Positions 1 to 8,115 are shown, counted from the first letter of the stretch. The stretch: DNA of 64,000 nucleotides from Pseudomonadota bacterium (GCA_018242445.1 JAFEBW010000028.1:115089-179088), one strand, 5' to 3'. Made by a program: numbers and translations. The notes: a model not told the origin generated them from the letters alone.

Positions 1-2
1 AC

Positions 3-77
3 GAGGTGATCATCGAGTCCCGTCCGCGGCTGGAAGGCCGGCAGATGATCATGATGATCGCGCCGAAGAAGAAGTAG
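3..77 (+). CDS. infC: Translation initiation factor IF-3, C-terminal end (partial)
   Basis: The reading frame that is open at the left edge and stops with TAG at 75-77 ends in LEGRQMIMMIAPKKK. This matches the conserved C-terminus of initiation factor IF-3, which in E. coli ends in IEGRQMIMVLAPKKKQ. IF-3 binds the 30S subunit and checks the start codon. Only about 24 residues are in the window, so the call rests on this one motif. The usual downstream partners rpmI and rplT do not follow; a repeat-filled spacer and a convergent peptidase gene do. Confidence 0.68.
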   Translation, partial: EVIIESRPRLEGRQMIMMIAPKKK

Positions 78-102
78 GGCGCGGCAGCGTTCATCCACTC
101 CT

Positions 103-180
103 GCGCGGCGATCTGTAAGTGCATTCCCTCACCTGCAGCGCCTGCGGCGCTGCGACCTCTCCCGGTGGGAGAGGTGTATT
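103..180. repeat. Intergenic palindromic repeat, copy A
   Basis: The copy starts with gcgcggcgatc and runs to gaggtgtatt. Its core at 155-175 is a perfect palindrome with 9-base arms (acctctccc / gggagaggt) and loop ggt. A second copy lies at 289-362. The 78-370 spacer holds no gene; it consists of these two copies plus a third palindromic stretch (ccttccccctccgggggaagg) around 184-206. Confidence 0.8.
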
Positions 181-288
181 CTCCCTTCCCCCTCCGGGGG
201 AAGGTGCCCGCAGGGCGGATGAGGGCAGAACCTTCACGCGTCGACCCTGTTTCGAATGGGCAGGGTTCCTCGGCGTGCATCCTTGCCG

Positions 289-362
289 GCGCGGCGATCG
301 GTGAGTGCATTCCCTCTGATCGCGCCTGCGGCGCGCCGACATCTCCCGGTGGGAGATGTATT
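289..362. repeat. Intergenic palindromic repeat, copy B
   Basis: This is a diverged direct copy of the element at 103-180, ending in a 9-base-arm palindrome at 339-359 (acatctccc / gggagatgt). Relative to copy A the third base pair changes from C-G to A-T on both arms, so pairing is kept. It ends a few bases before the stop codon of the LytM gene, where it could also act as its 3' hairpin. Confidence 0.8.
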
Positions 363-370
363 GAATCCCG

Positions 371-1270
371 CTACTTCACCCCCTCGGATTCCAGCAGCGC
401 CTGCGGGTCGATGCGCACGTCGAACCAGTTCATGCCCCAGTGCATGTGCGGGCCGGTGGCGCGGCCGGTCTTGCCGACCAGGCCGATCACCTGCCCCTGC
501 GCGACGCGCTCGCCGACCTTCACGTCGATCCGGCTCATGTGCAGGAAGTTGGAGCTCACGCCGTGGCCGTGGTCGATCAGCACGGTGCCGCCGGTCAGGT
601 AGAGATCAGGTTCGGCGAAGGTGACGATGCCGCCGGCCGGCGCATGGATCGGCGTGCCCTGCGGCGCGGCGATGTCCACGCCCGAGTGCGCCGCGCCGGG
701 CGTGCCGTTGTAGATGCGCTGGCTGCCGAACAGGCCGCTGATGCGGCCTTGCACAGGCCAGATGAAGCGCTGCTCGAAATCCTCGCGGTCGTCGTCGCGG
801 GTGCGCACGGCGTTGACCTGCGCCTGCTCGCGCTCGATGCGGGCGGCGATCTCCGGCGGCGGCTTGACGGTTTTCTCCGGCACGCCGGTGATGCTTTCCA
901 CCCGGAAACTGCGTGGGGTGATCGCTACATCAAGCTTGCGCACCTCGCCATCGGGCAGGGTGAGGTTGAGGGTGAGCGTGCCGGTCTGTTCCCGTGCCAC
1001 GCCGACCACGAAGCGCCCGTCCGGCCCGATGCGCACCGCGCGCCCGCCGTAGATCAAGGTGCTGCCGACCGGCACCGTGCCCATCACGAGGCTGGCTTGC
1101 GGCGCGCTGGCGGGGATCTGGATCGGCCCTGCGTGCGCCGGGCGGGTCGCAGTCGGCTGCGCGAGGGCATGCGAGGTCATCGGCTGCATCGTGGAGGATG
1201 GCGTGGCCGGCGGGGTGCTCGCGCAGGCGGCGCAGGCGAGGGTAAGCAGGGCGATGGCGATGGTTTTCAT
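371..1270 (-). CDS. M23 (LytM) family peptidase, predicted lipoprotein
   Basis: The protein begins with a short signal (MKTIAIALLTLACAACAS) with cysteines suitable for lipid attachment, followed by a Pro/Ala/Thr-rich stretch. The C-terminal third is an M23 zinc peptidase domain. The motifs HSGVD (H-x3-D) and HMHW (HxH) supply the metal ligands, so it looks catalytically intact. It would cut peptidoglycan cross-links or activate amidases in the periplasm. An in-frame ATG at 1288 and a longer frame to 1351 also exist. The latter is disfavoured because it runs into a GGACAGGG repeat. The gene lies downstream of yidD-pyrC on the same strand but is separated from pyrC by a repeat-filled 354-base gap. 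Confidence 0.88.
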   Translation of the reverse strand: MKTIAIALLTLACAACASTPPATPSSTMQPMTSHALAQPTATRPAHAGPIQIPASAPQASLVMGTVPVGSTLIYGGRAVRIGPDGRFVVGVAREQTGTLTLNLTLPDGEVRKLDVAITPRSFRVESITGVPEKTVKPPPEIAARIEREQAQVNAVRTRDDDREDFEQRFIWPVQGRISGLFGSQRIYNGTPGAAHSGVDIAAPQGTPIHAPAGGIVTFAEPDLYLTGGTVLIDHGHGVSSNFLHMSRIDVKVGERVAQGQVIGLVGKTGRATGPHMHWGMNWFDVRIDPQALLESEGVK

Positions 1271-1307
1271 GGTGGTGGGCGTTGGCATGTGGAGCGGGTT
1301 GAACAGC

Positions 1308-1345
1308 GGGACAGGGGCAGGGGACAGGGGACAGGGGACAGGGAT
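1308..1345. repeat. GGACAGGG tandem repeat
   Basis: Four to five imperfect copies of an 8-base unit (ggacaggg) lie just upstream of the LytM gene start. A similar array lies at 24824-24865 upstream of yigZ. Replication slippage is the likely origin. Confidence 0.8.
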
Positions 1346-1373
1346 AAGCATTACACCGCGGGTCTTGGACGAT

Positions 1374-1580
1374 GCCCTCCCCGCTTGCGGGGGAGGGCTG
1401 GGTTGAGGGCGGACACAGCACCGCGTTGCAACGAACTGCGCATACGCGGCGTCACCCCTCTCCCGGCGCTTCGCGCCACCCTCTCCCGCAAGGGGAGAGA
1501 GGAACCAACCCGAAGCGCAACCAGGTGTTGCGCGCGCGAAGTCACCTTCTCCCGCAAGGGGCGAGGGGTAGCAAGCTGCG
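1374..1580. repeat. Cluster of palindromic intergenic repeats
   Basis: The gap between pyrC and the LytM gene holds no gene. It holds three related palindromes: gccctccccgcttgcggg and its right arm at 1374-1398, a compound element at 1454-1500 (cccctctcccggcgcttcgc followed by ctctcccgcaaggggagag), and a partial copy at 1541-1570. The compound element is nearly identical to one at 14702-14750 between argC and argH, which marks it as a dispersed repeat family. Confidence 0.75.
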
Positions 1581-1624
1581 CGAGGTCTGCATTGCGCGCG
1601 GTGTTTGTCGCTGCATGCCGTCCC

Positions 1625-2974
1625 TCACCGCGCATAGCGCAAGCGCTGCCCCTGCGGTGCGCCGACCAGCTTCTCGCCATCCCACGCCAGCTCGCCATTC
1701 ACCCACGTCGCCGCCACGCGGGCGTCGAAGCGTTCGCCCTCGAACGGCGTCCAGCCACACTTGGCGAGCACGCGCTCGCGGGTGACGAGGGTGCCAGCCT
1801 TGGGATCGACGAGGGTCAGATCGGCGCAGTAGCCTTCGCGCAGGAAGCCGCGCTGGTCGATGTCGAAACGCTGCGCGGGTGCGTGGCAGATCTTCTGCAC
1901 GAGTTGCGGCAGGCTGAAATGCCCGTCGGCCACCTTCTGCAGGGCGCAGATCAAAAAATCCTGCACCAGCGGCAGGCCCGACGGCGCGCTGGCATAGGGT
2001 TGCTGCTTTTCTTCCCAGGTGTGCGGCGCGTGGTCGGTGGCGAGCACATCGACGCGATCCTCGGCGATCGCGCGCAGCAGGGCGGCGCGGTCGGAGGCTT
2101 CCTTGATCGCCGGGTTGCACTTGATGCGATTGCCCAGCCGCCCGTAGTCGGCACGCGCGAAATGCAGGAAATGCACGCAGGTTTCGGCGGTGATCTGCTT
2201 GCGCCGGCCCTGCGCGCCGATCAACGGCGCGGCGTCGAACAGCGCGATTTCCTCGGCGGTGGTGATGTGCAGCACGTGCAGCGAGGTGCCGTGCCGCTGC
2301 GCCAAACCGCGAGCCAGCCGGGTCGAGGCCATGCAGGCCTCGCGCGAGCGGATCTTCGGGTGCTGGTCCACCGGGATGTTGTCGCCGTACTTCGCCCGCG
2401 CGGCGGCCATCGCCGCCTCGATCATCGGGGTGTCCTCGCAGTGGGTGATGATCGGCGTCGGGCAGCACGCGAACATCGCATCCAGCACCTTCGGGTCGTC
2501 CACCAGCATGTTGCCGGTGGATGCGCCCATGAAGATCTTCAAGCCCGGCGTGGTCTTCGGGTCGATGCGGGCGATGGCATCGAGGTTGTCGTTGCTGGCA
2601 CCGTGGTAGAAGCCGTAGTTGGCCCGCGAGCGTCCCGCGGCGAGTGCGTATTTCGCCTCCAGCGCCTCGCCATCGAGGGTGGGCGGTTTGGTGTTGGGCA
2701 TGTCGAGGAAGCTGGTCACCCCGCCGGCGACGGCCGCGGCCGGCTCGGTGTCGAAGCCGCCCTTGTATTCCATGCCCGGCTCGCGAAAGTGCACCTGCGC
2801 GTCGATCACCCCGGGCAGCAGCCACTTGCCGGCGGCATCGACCACGGTTTCGCCGTCGCGTGGCGTCAACGCAGGCGCGATGGCGTCGATGCGGCCATCG
2901 CGAATGCGCAGGTCGGCGTGGAAGCTGCGGCCTTCGTTGACCAGTTCGGCGTTGACGATCAGGGTGGCGGTCAT
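1625..2974 (-). CDS. pyrC: Dihydroorotase
   Basis: The protein (449 residues) is an amidohydrolase that closes N-carbamoyl-L-aspartate to dihydroorotate in pyrimidine synthesis. Visible motifs are the metal site PGVIDAQVHFREPG, the lysine region GLKIFMGASTGN (carboxylated Lys in relatives), HCED, HITTAEE, and the ATDHAPH loop with the catalytic Asp. The usual first His of the HxH pair is Gln here (QVH), a pattern I recall from a subclass of bacterial dihydroorotases. It lies 18 bases downstream of yidD and is probably co-transcribed with it. Another pyrimidine gene, pyrD, is at 34790-35821. Confidence 0.93.
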   Translation of the reverse strand: MTATLIVNAELVNEGRSFHADLRIRDGRIDAIAPALTPRDGETVVDAAGKWLLPGVIDAQVHFREPGMEYKGGFDTEPAAAVAGGVTSFLDMPNTKPPTLDGEALEAKYALAAGRSRANYGFYHGASNDNLDAIARIDPKTTPGLKIFMGASTGNMLVDDPKVLDAMFACCPTPIITHCEDTPMIEAAMAAARAKYGDNIPVDQHPKIRSREACMASTRLARGLAQRHGTSLHVLHITTAEEIALFDAAPLIGAQGRRKQITAETCVHFLHFARADYGRLGNRIKCNPAIKEASDRAALLRAIAEDRVDVLATDHAPHTWEEKQQPYASAPSGLPLVQDFLICALQKVADGHFSLPQLVQKICHAPAQRFDIDQRGFLREGYCADLTLVDPKAGTLVTRERVLAKCGWTPFEGERFDARVAATWVNGELAWDGEKLVGAPQGQRLRYAR

Positions 2975-2992
2975 GGGTGGTGCCTCGTCCTA

Positions 2993-3253
2993 TCAGGAAG
3001 GGTTGCGCGGCGATGATTCGCGCGCATCGCGTGCGTCGGGCACCGGATCGTAACCGCCAGGATTCATGGGATGGCAACGCCCGATCCGGCGCACGGCCAG
3101 CCAACCGCCGCGTAGTACGCCGAAACGCTCGATGGCGGTCATCGCGTAGTTCGAGCAACTGGGCTGGAAGCGGCAGTTGTTGCCCAGCCACGGGCTGATG
3201 CCGCGCTTGTAGCCGCGCAGGAGCAACAGGGCGAGGGTCTGTGCCGGGTTCAA
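2993..3253 (-). CDS. yidD: Membrane protein insertion efficiency factor YidD
   Basis: The core matches Yid[24 protein letters not shown], then [17 protein letters not shown]. YidD is a small membrane-associated protein that helps YidC insert inner-membrane proteins. I chose the TTG at 3251-3253 (protein begins [12 protein letters not shown]). It gives 86 residues, close to the usual length of about 85, and has GGAG at good spacing upstream. A longer frame to ATG 3376 would run through the divergent dksA promoter. The gene is separated here from its common neighbours rnpA and yidC. Confidence 0.88.
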   Translation of the reverse strand: MNPAQTLALLLLRGYKRGISPWLGNNCRFQPSCSNYAMTAIERFGVLRGGWLAVRRIGRCHPMNPGGYDPVPDARDARESSPRNPS

Positions 3254-3287
3254 TGACCGCTCCGTGCGGGTGGCGACGTTGGCGATA

Positions 3288-3316
3288 TTGCCGATGCCAG
3301 CGGTGTAGGCTATAAC
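3288..3316 (+). promoter_or_regulatory. Predicted sigma-70 promoter for the dksA-like gene
   Basis: A -35-like TTGCCG and a -10-like TATAAC are separated by exactly 17 bases. They lie upstream of the GTG start at 3393 and between the divergent yidD and dksA-like genes. Confidence 0.55.
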
Positions 3317-3392
3317 ACTCGGCCGAGTCGCCGCATCCATCGCGGGTGCCCGATCACGATTCGTCGCCATCGACATTCAGGATTCTCACACC

Positions 3393-4328
3393 GTGCCAGC
3401 CAAGAAACCCGCACCCAAGCCAGCCAAGCCCGCCGCCAAGGCGAATGCGGGGAAAGCAGCCGCCAAGCCCAGGCCAGCCCAGAAGGCGGCCCAGCAGGTG
3501 GCGAAGGTGGTCGCGAAGAAAGCGCCTGCAAAAGCAGCTGCGAAGGCTCCCGCCTCGAAGAAACCCGCGGCCAAATCGGCGGCGAACAAGCCCGCTCCGG
3601 CGAAGAAGTCAGCGCCAGCCAAACCGGCTCCTGCAAAACCGGCTCCTGCCAAGGCCGCGCCTGCCAAGGCCGCAGGCGCGAAGCCAGCCGCGGCGAAACC
3701 CGTGGCCGCTTCCAAGGCAACGACTCCGGCAAAACCCGTGGCCAAGGAACATCCTGCTACGGCAACCGGCACGCCCAGGAAGGCCGCGAAACCGGCGACG
3801 GAAGCACCGAAGGCGGAGCCGGCGACGGCTCCCATGCGCCCGCAAGGCGTGCGTGCGAAGGCGGTCATCCGCGCGCAGGTCAAGGACAAGATCGTGCAAC
3901 CCCAGCACTCCACCGTCCAGGTGACCTTGCCGAAGGGCTACAAGCCTTCGCCGAAAGAGCAGTACATGAGCCCTTACCAGATGGAGTATTTCCGCCAGCG
4001 GCTGCACCAATGGCGCACCGATCTGGTGGAAGAATCCAAGCAGACCATCGAGAACCTGAAGGAAGAAGTGCGCGACGTCGGCGACGAGGCCGAGCGCGCC
4101 ACCCGCGAAACCGAGAACTCGCTGGAACTGCGCACCCGCGACCGTTACCGCAAGCTGATCGGCAAGATCGACGAAGCGCTCAAGCGCATCGACGATGGCG
4201 TCTATGGTTATTGCGTGGACACCGGCGACGAAATCGGCCTGGATCGTCTGGGCGCGCGCCTGACCGCCGAGCGCACGCTGGATGCGCAGGAGCGCTGGGA
4301 GCACCGCCAGAAACAAATGGGCGACTGA
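3393..4328 (+). CDS. dksA: DksA-family RNA polymerase-binding regulator with long Ala/Lys/Pro tail
   Basis: The C-terminal part (about 185-311) aligns with DksA, which enters the RNA polymerase secondary channel and works with ppGpp. The coiled-coil tip motif DxxDxA is intact at D228-D231-A233, followed by SLELRTRDRYRKLI and YGYCVDTG. The zinc-finger cysteines are degenerate: C274 remains, but T277, T295 and A298 replace the other three. This resembles zinc-independent DksA2/alphaproteobacterial variants. Residues 1-150 are a low-complexity A/K/P region resembling a histone H1 tail. The start is GTG at 3393; a promoter lies at 3288-3316 and a strong terminator at 4356-4381. Confidence 0.88.
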   Translation: MPAKKPAPKPAKPAAKANAGKAAAKPRPAQKAAQQVAKVVAKKAPAKAAAKAPASKKPAAKSAANKPAPAKKSAPAKPAPAKPAPAKAAPAKAAGAKPAAAKPVAASKATTPAKPVAKEHPATATGTPRKAAKPATEAPKAEPATAPMRPQGVRAKAVIRAQVKDKIVQPQHSTVQVTLPKGYKPSPKEQYMSPYQMEYFRQRLHQWRTDLVEESKQTIENLKEEVRDVGDEAERATRETENSLELRTRDRYRKLIGKIDEALKRIDDGVYGYCVDTGDEIGLDRLGARLTAERTLDAQERWEHRQKQMGD

Positions 4329-4355
4329 AATCGGGGCGCCTCGCGGAAAACGACG

Positions 4356-4381
4356 AAACCCCGCCGATCGGCGGGGTTTTC
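4356..4381. terminator. Bidirectional rho-independent terminator
   Basis: A GC-rich hairpin (aaaccccgccgatcggcggg) is flanked by A and T runs on its two sides. It lies between the convergent dksA-like gene and the cyclase gene and can serve both strands. Confidence 0.85.
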
Positions 4382-4428
4382 GCATGGCGTGCCGGCGTCG
4401 TCGATGATGCGGGAAGCGCCGGCGCGGA

Positions 4429-5064
4429 TCAGTGCAGCAGTTCGAAATAGCGCAGCGCCAGCCCCGAAATGCTCAATTCGCGCTCGGCCATCCTGGCATC
4501 GGGGCCGAGTTGTTCGCGCGCCCGTTCGGTCAGCAGGATCTGGTTTTTCTCGGCGATATCCTCGCCCAGCTTGCACGACAGGTTGACCTCGTCGCCGAAC
4601 AGGTCGTGCTCTTCGATGTTGAGGATCATGCCCCAGCCGATCCCCACCGATGCGTACAGGTGGCGATCCTCCGGCAAGAGCACGTTCACCGTTTCCAGCC
4701 GGCGGATGATGTCGATGGAGACGTCCAGCGACGATTGCACGCTGGGAAACAGGCAGAACAGGTTGTCGGCCTCGGTCTTCACCACCGTGCCGCCGTGTTC
4801 GACGATCACCGGGCAGCACACGCGGTGCATCTGCCGGATCATCAACAGGAAGGGAACGATGCCCTGCTGGTGCGTGGTGCGGGTGAAGCCGCTCATGTCG
4901 ATGATCAGCGTCGCGCGCAGTTGCTCGAAATCGCGTGCGATCTGCGCGGCGATTTCGGCGTGCCGCTCGGGACGTTGCAGGATGCCGTCGAGCAGGGTTT
5001 CGAGGGCATGGCGTGAATTCGCCGGCGCGGTCGCATCGGCTGGGTCGTGGCTGGATGTGTTCAT
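4429..5064 (-). CDS. Class III adenylate/guanylate cyclase domain protein
   Basis: The 211-residue protein is essentially one cyclase homology domain after a short N-terminal helix-rich region. Metal-binding aspartates are visible in DMSGFT and TEADNLF, and the VVKTEAD lysine fits ATP binding. In the FGDEVNLSCKLGE segment the Asn of the transition-state pair is present, but the usual Arg is Lys. Activity is therefore plausible but not certain. It has no transmembrane segment or receiver domain, so it would be cytosolic. It is convergent with dksA and faces sufE on the same strand. Confidence 0.8.
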   Translation of the reverse strand: MNTSSHDPADATAPANSRHALETLLDGILQRPERHAEIAAQIARDFEQLRATLIIDMSGFTRTTHQQGIVPFLLMIRQMHRVCCPVIVEHGGTVVKTEADNLFCLFPSVQSSLDVSIDIIRRLETVNVLLPEDRHLYASVGIGWGMILNIEEHDLFGDEVNLSCKLGEDIAEKNQILLTERAREQLGPDARMAERELSISGLALRYFELLH

Positions 5065-5121
5065 GCAGGCGAGTGTATGTCAATTCGTTGGCATGGGGGC
5101 ACGCAGGGCGGGCAAGCCCTG

Positions 5122-5568
5122 TTACGCGGATTTCGCCGCGTTTGCCGCGCAATCGCGGATGAAGGCGAGCAGGGAAGCCAGCCCGTTGTTGCGGGTCGGC
5201 GAAAGGTGCTTGGCCAGGCCGATCGAGGCGACGTAATCGGGCTCGGTGGCGAGGATCTCGGCGGCGCTGCGCCCCGAGTACACGCGCAGGGCGAGGTAGA
5301 TCAGCCCGGAGACGATCGCCGAGTCGCTGATGGCGCGAAAGTCCAGCCGCGCGGCATCGCCTTCGCCGACGATCCACACCAGCGACTGGCAGCCGTGCAG
5401 GCGGTGTTCCTCGCGCTTGAGGGTATCCGGGAACTCCGGCAGCTTGCGGCCGAGGTCGATCAGGTACTGGTAGCGCTCGGCCCAGTCGGCGAAGTAGCCG
5501 AATTCCTCGGCGATGGCGGCCTGCGCGGCGGCGGCGGTGGCTTCGAGGGGGGCGTTGGCTTCGGACAT
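5122..5568 (-). CDS. sufE: SufE family sulfur-transfer protein
   Basis: SufE accepts persulfide sulfur from the cysteine desulfurase SufS and passes it to the Fe-S scaffold. The conserved cysteine loop LHGCQSLVW is present, followed by the SDSAIVSGLIYLALRVYSG region typical of the fold. The length (148 residues) is normal for the family. No suf operon is nearby; the neighbours are a cyclase-domain gene and cysS, so this is a stand-alone copy. Confidence 0.9.
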   Translation of the reverse strand: MSEANAPLEATAAAAQAAIAEEFGYFADWAERYQYLIDLGRKLPEFPDTLKREEHRLHGCQSLVWIVGEGDAARLDFRAISDSAIVSGLIYLALRVYSGRSAAEILATEPDYVASIGLAKHLSPTRNNGLASLLAFIRDCAANAAKSA

Positions 5569-5636
5569 GGGAATAATTTTACGCGCGTCCGGCCCGGCCT
5601 ATTCGGCCGGGCGTTCGGTAACGCAGCAGATGCGCT

Positions 5637-7022
5637 TCAACGCATCTGCTCAGCGCGTTTCCTCACCCAGCGCACGCCTTGCGGCGTGTCTTCCAGCGCG
5701 ACGCCCTCGTCGGCGAGCTGCTGGCGGATGGCATCGGCACGCACGAAATCGCGGTTCTTCTTCGCCGCAGCGCGCTCGTCCACCAAGGACTGGATGCGCG
5801 CATCGTTGTCGCCCGCGCCGCGCGCGAACCACGCCGCAGGTTCCATCTGCAACACGTTCAAGGCGCGGCCGGCGCCGAGCAGTTCCGCCTTGCGCGCAGC
5901 GCGTTCGGAATGATCGGTGGCCTTGCGCGCGGCCGCGGCGATGCCGGCGATCAGCGCCAGCACCTTGGGTGTGTCGAGGTCGTCGTCGAGCGCATCCTCG
6001 ATGGCCTGCGGGATCGGCGCGGCCGCCGCATCGACGACGACATCATCGAGGTCGCGCAGCGTGCCGTACAGCCGATCCAGCGTGCGCACGCTCTGCTCGA
6101 TCAGCGCCTCGCTCCAGTCCAGCGGCTGCCGGTAGTGGCCCGAAAGCAGGGCGTAGCGCAACGCTTCGGCCGGAACCTGCGCGAGCAAATCGTGCACGCG
6201 GAAGGTGTTGCCCAGCGACTTGGACATCTTCGCGCCGCCGAGGTTGAGCATGCCCGAGTGCATCCAGTGGCGGGCGAATACCTTGCCGCCGTGCGCGCAC
6301 TGGCTTTGCGCGATCTCGTTCTCGTGGTGCGGGAATTGCAGATCCATGCCGCCGCCGTGGAGGTCGATGGTCTGCCCGAGGTGGGTTGCCGCCATCGCCG
6401 AGCATTCGATGTGCCAGCCCGGGCGGCCGCGGCCCCAGGGCGAATCCCAGCCGGGCAGGCTGGCGTCGGAAGGCTTCCACAGCACGAAATCGCCCGCGTC
6501 GCGTTTGTAGGGCGCCACGTCGATGCGCGCACCGGCGAGCATTTCCTCCGGGTCACGGCGCGAGAGCTGGCCGTAGGCGGGGAAGCTGGCGACCGAGAAC
6601 AGCACGTGCCCTTCGGCCGCATAGGCGTGGCCGGATGCGATCAAACGCCCGCACATGGCGACGATCTGTGCGATGTGCGCGGTGGCGTAGGGCACCACGT
6701 CGGGCGTGAGCAGGCCCAGCGCCTGCATGTCCCCGCTGAAGGCCGCGTCGAAGCGCGCCGTGACCGCGCCGATGGGCACGCCCGATTCGCGCGCGGCGGC
6801 GTTGATCTTGTCGTCGATGTCGGTGATGTTGCGGGCGTACACCACGTCCGGGAAGCGCCGCTTGAGCGTGCGCGCGAGCAGGTCGAACACCGTGAAGGTG
6901 CGCGCGTTGCCGATGTGGATGTAGTTGTAGACCGTCGGACCGCAGACGTAGAGGGTCGCGCGGGCCGGGTCGGCGGGGGTGAAGGTTTCGACCCGACGGG
7001 TCAGGGTGTTGTACAGGCGCAC
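5637..7022 (-). CDS. cysS: Cysteinyl-tRNA synthetase
   Basis: This is a class I aminoacyl-tRNA synthetase that charges tRNA-Cys. The HIGH-type motif appears as [11 protein letters not shown] and the KMSKS motif as [10 protein letters not shown]. Zinc ligands are visible in [15 protein letters not shown] and HHENE. I prefer the GTG at 7020-7022 (protein begins [10 protein letters not shown]), which fits the family N-terminus. A TTG at 7061 would add 13 residues without family support. Neither start has a clear ribosome binding site. Confidence 0.93.
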   Translation of the reverse strand: MRLYNTLTRRVETFTPADPARATLYVCGPTVYNYIHIGNARTFTVFDLLARTLKRRFPDVVYARNITDIDDKINAAARESGVPIGAVTARFDAAFSGDMQALGLLTPDVVPYATAHIAQIVAMCGRLIASGHAYAAEGHVLFSVASFPAYGQLSRRDPEEMLAGARIDVAPYKRDAGDFVLWKPSDASLPGWDSPWGRGRPGWHIECSAMAATHLGQTIDLHGGGMDLQFPHHENEIAQSQCAHGGKVFARHWMHSGMLNLGGAKMSKSLGNTFRVHDLLAQVPAEALRYALLSGHYRQPLDWSEALIEQSVRTLDRLYGTLRDLDDVVVDAAAAPIPQAIEDALDDDLDTPKVLALIAGIAAAARKATDHSERAARKAELLGAGRALNVLQMEPAAWFARGAGDNDARIQSLVDERAAAKKNRDFVRADAIRQQLADEGVALEDTPQGVRWVRKRAEQMR

Positions 7023-7161
7023 GGATGTCGATCGTTTGGCGAGAGGACGCCAGTGTAGCAATCAGGAATTGTTCAGAAATCGTTATCAGGCGGGGTTAAG
7101 CGATCGCATGCTGAAATGCCATCACGTTCAGACTGATCGACCACGACGAAGGAGCCTCGCG

Positions 7162-7731
7162 ATGAAATCGACCCTCCTGCTGGTTCCGCTCGCCGCAGCG
7201 ATGGCCCTGACACTGCCGGCGCAGGATGCCGCCGCGCAATACAACGATCCACCGCCGCCGCCGTATCCGGCACAACAAGCCTCCGCCACCTACGGCTATG
7301 CCAACGTGCTGCGCGTCACCCCGGTCTACAACAGTTACACCACGTCCGAACAGCGTTGCGACGGGCCGCCGCAGCAGGCCAGCAACAACGTCGCCGGCGG
7401 CACCGTCCTCGGCGCCATCGTCGGCGGCGTGATCGGCAATGCCATCGGGCGCGGCAGCAACAGCGGCACCCGCGCCGGCGCCACGGCGGCCGGTGCCATC
7501 GCTGGCGGCGCGATCGGCAACAACATCGCGCGCAACTCCGATCCGGGCTATGCGCCGGGCTGCCGCATGGTGCAGGTGCGGCACGACGACGGCCCGCCGA
7601 TGGGTTTCGACGTGGAATACGACTACAAGGGCGACGTGTACACCGCCCGCATGCCCTACGACCCCGGCAACCGCGTGCGCGTGCGGGTTTCGGTCATTCC
7701 CGCCGAAGGGCCGGCGCGCTATCGGCGCTGA
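7162..7731 (+). CDS. Glycine-zipper 2TM domain envelope protein
   Basis: The protein has a cleavable signal peptide (about residues 1-25, ending AAAQ), a Pro-rich and Tyr-rich linker, and a glycine-zipper segment (GAIVGGVIGNAIGRG and GAIAGGAIGNNIARN). These two hydrophobic Gly-rich stretches can insert as packed helices in the outer membrane, as in the rickettsial 17-kDa antigen family. The C-terminal part is a small soluble domain. The start is well supported by GAAGGAG eight bases upstream. The exact role is unknown. Confidence 0.85.
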   Translation: MKSTLLLVPLAAAMALTLPAQDAAAQYNDPPPPPYPAQQASATYGYANVLRVTPVYNSYTTSEQRCDGPPQQASNNVAGGTVLGAIVGGVIGNAIGRGSNSGTRAGATAAGAIAGGAIGNNIARNSDPGYAPGCRMVQVRHDDGPPMGFDVEYDYKGDVYTARMPYDPGNRVRVRVSVIPAEGPARYRR

Positions 7732-7754
7732 TCGCCACCCCGCTCGGAACCCCG

Positions 7755-7778
7755 ACGCCCCGGTTCATGCCGGGGCGT
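7755..7778 (+). terminator. Hairpin terminator after the glycine-zipper gene
   Basis: Nine-base perfect arms (acgccccgg / ccggggcgt) with a 6-base loop lie 24 bases after the stop codon and are followed by a short T-containing stretch. Confidence 0.65.
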
Positions 7779-7888
7779 TGCGTTTGCGGCATCGCTGGAC
7801 GCTTGCCAGTGCGACGGAAGGAGTGGCGCAGCCGCACGCCGGAGGCCGCTTGTTGCATTGCAGCGAAGTTTCGTGCAAGACTCGCCGA

Positions 7889-7996
7889 ATGCACGCACTC
7901 CGCGCCGACGCCGACGTCCTCACCTCCGCCCGCATGGCGGCAGGCATGACCTCGCGCGCGCGTCGACCGTTCCCCCACCCATCGCGAGTCGGGTAG
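7889..7996 (+). CDS. Candidate Arg-rich leader ORF upstream of the arginine operon
   Basis: An ATG frame of 35 codons lies between the previous terminator and a strong hairpin-T-run at 8028-8053, just before argF'. The peptide is Arg-rich, with TSRARRPF near its end. Its position and composition would suit ribosome-mediated attenuation by arginine. However, no clear ribosome binding site is seen and 35 residues is long for a leader peptide. I have not found a convincing alternative antiterminator helix. It could be chance. Confidence 0.22.
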   Translation: MHALRADADVLTSARMAAGMTSRARRPFPHPSRVG

Positions 7997-8027
7997 CGGC
8001 GCAACGAGCGTTTTCGTTGTACTGATG

Positions 8028-8053
8028 AAAACCCGGCCACGCGCCGGGTTTTT
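8028..8053 (+). terminator. Rho-independent terminator ahead of argF'
   Basis: The hairpin aaaacccggccacgcgccgg plus its completing arm ends in a run of T. It lies 63 bases before the argF' start. It could end upstream transcription or act as an attenuator of the arginine operon. Confidence 0.75.
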
Positions 8054-8115
8054 CGTTTCCATGCCCGCGATTTCCTGCCGACCCATCGGCCTACACGAAC
8101 GCCACCACGACCGCC

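Noticed and set aside
440..3016. Very long plus-strand open frame (858 codons) opposite the LytM and pyrC genes
   Set aside because: It is the antisense mirror of real genes in high-GC DNA, is rich in Arg/Ala/Gly/His and has no recognisable domain.
2993..3376. Longer YidD starting at ATG 3376
   Set aside because: It would add about 41 residues unrelated to YidD and run through the divergent dksA promoter; the TTG at 3253 has a ribosome binding site and gives the normal length.
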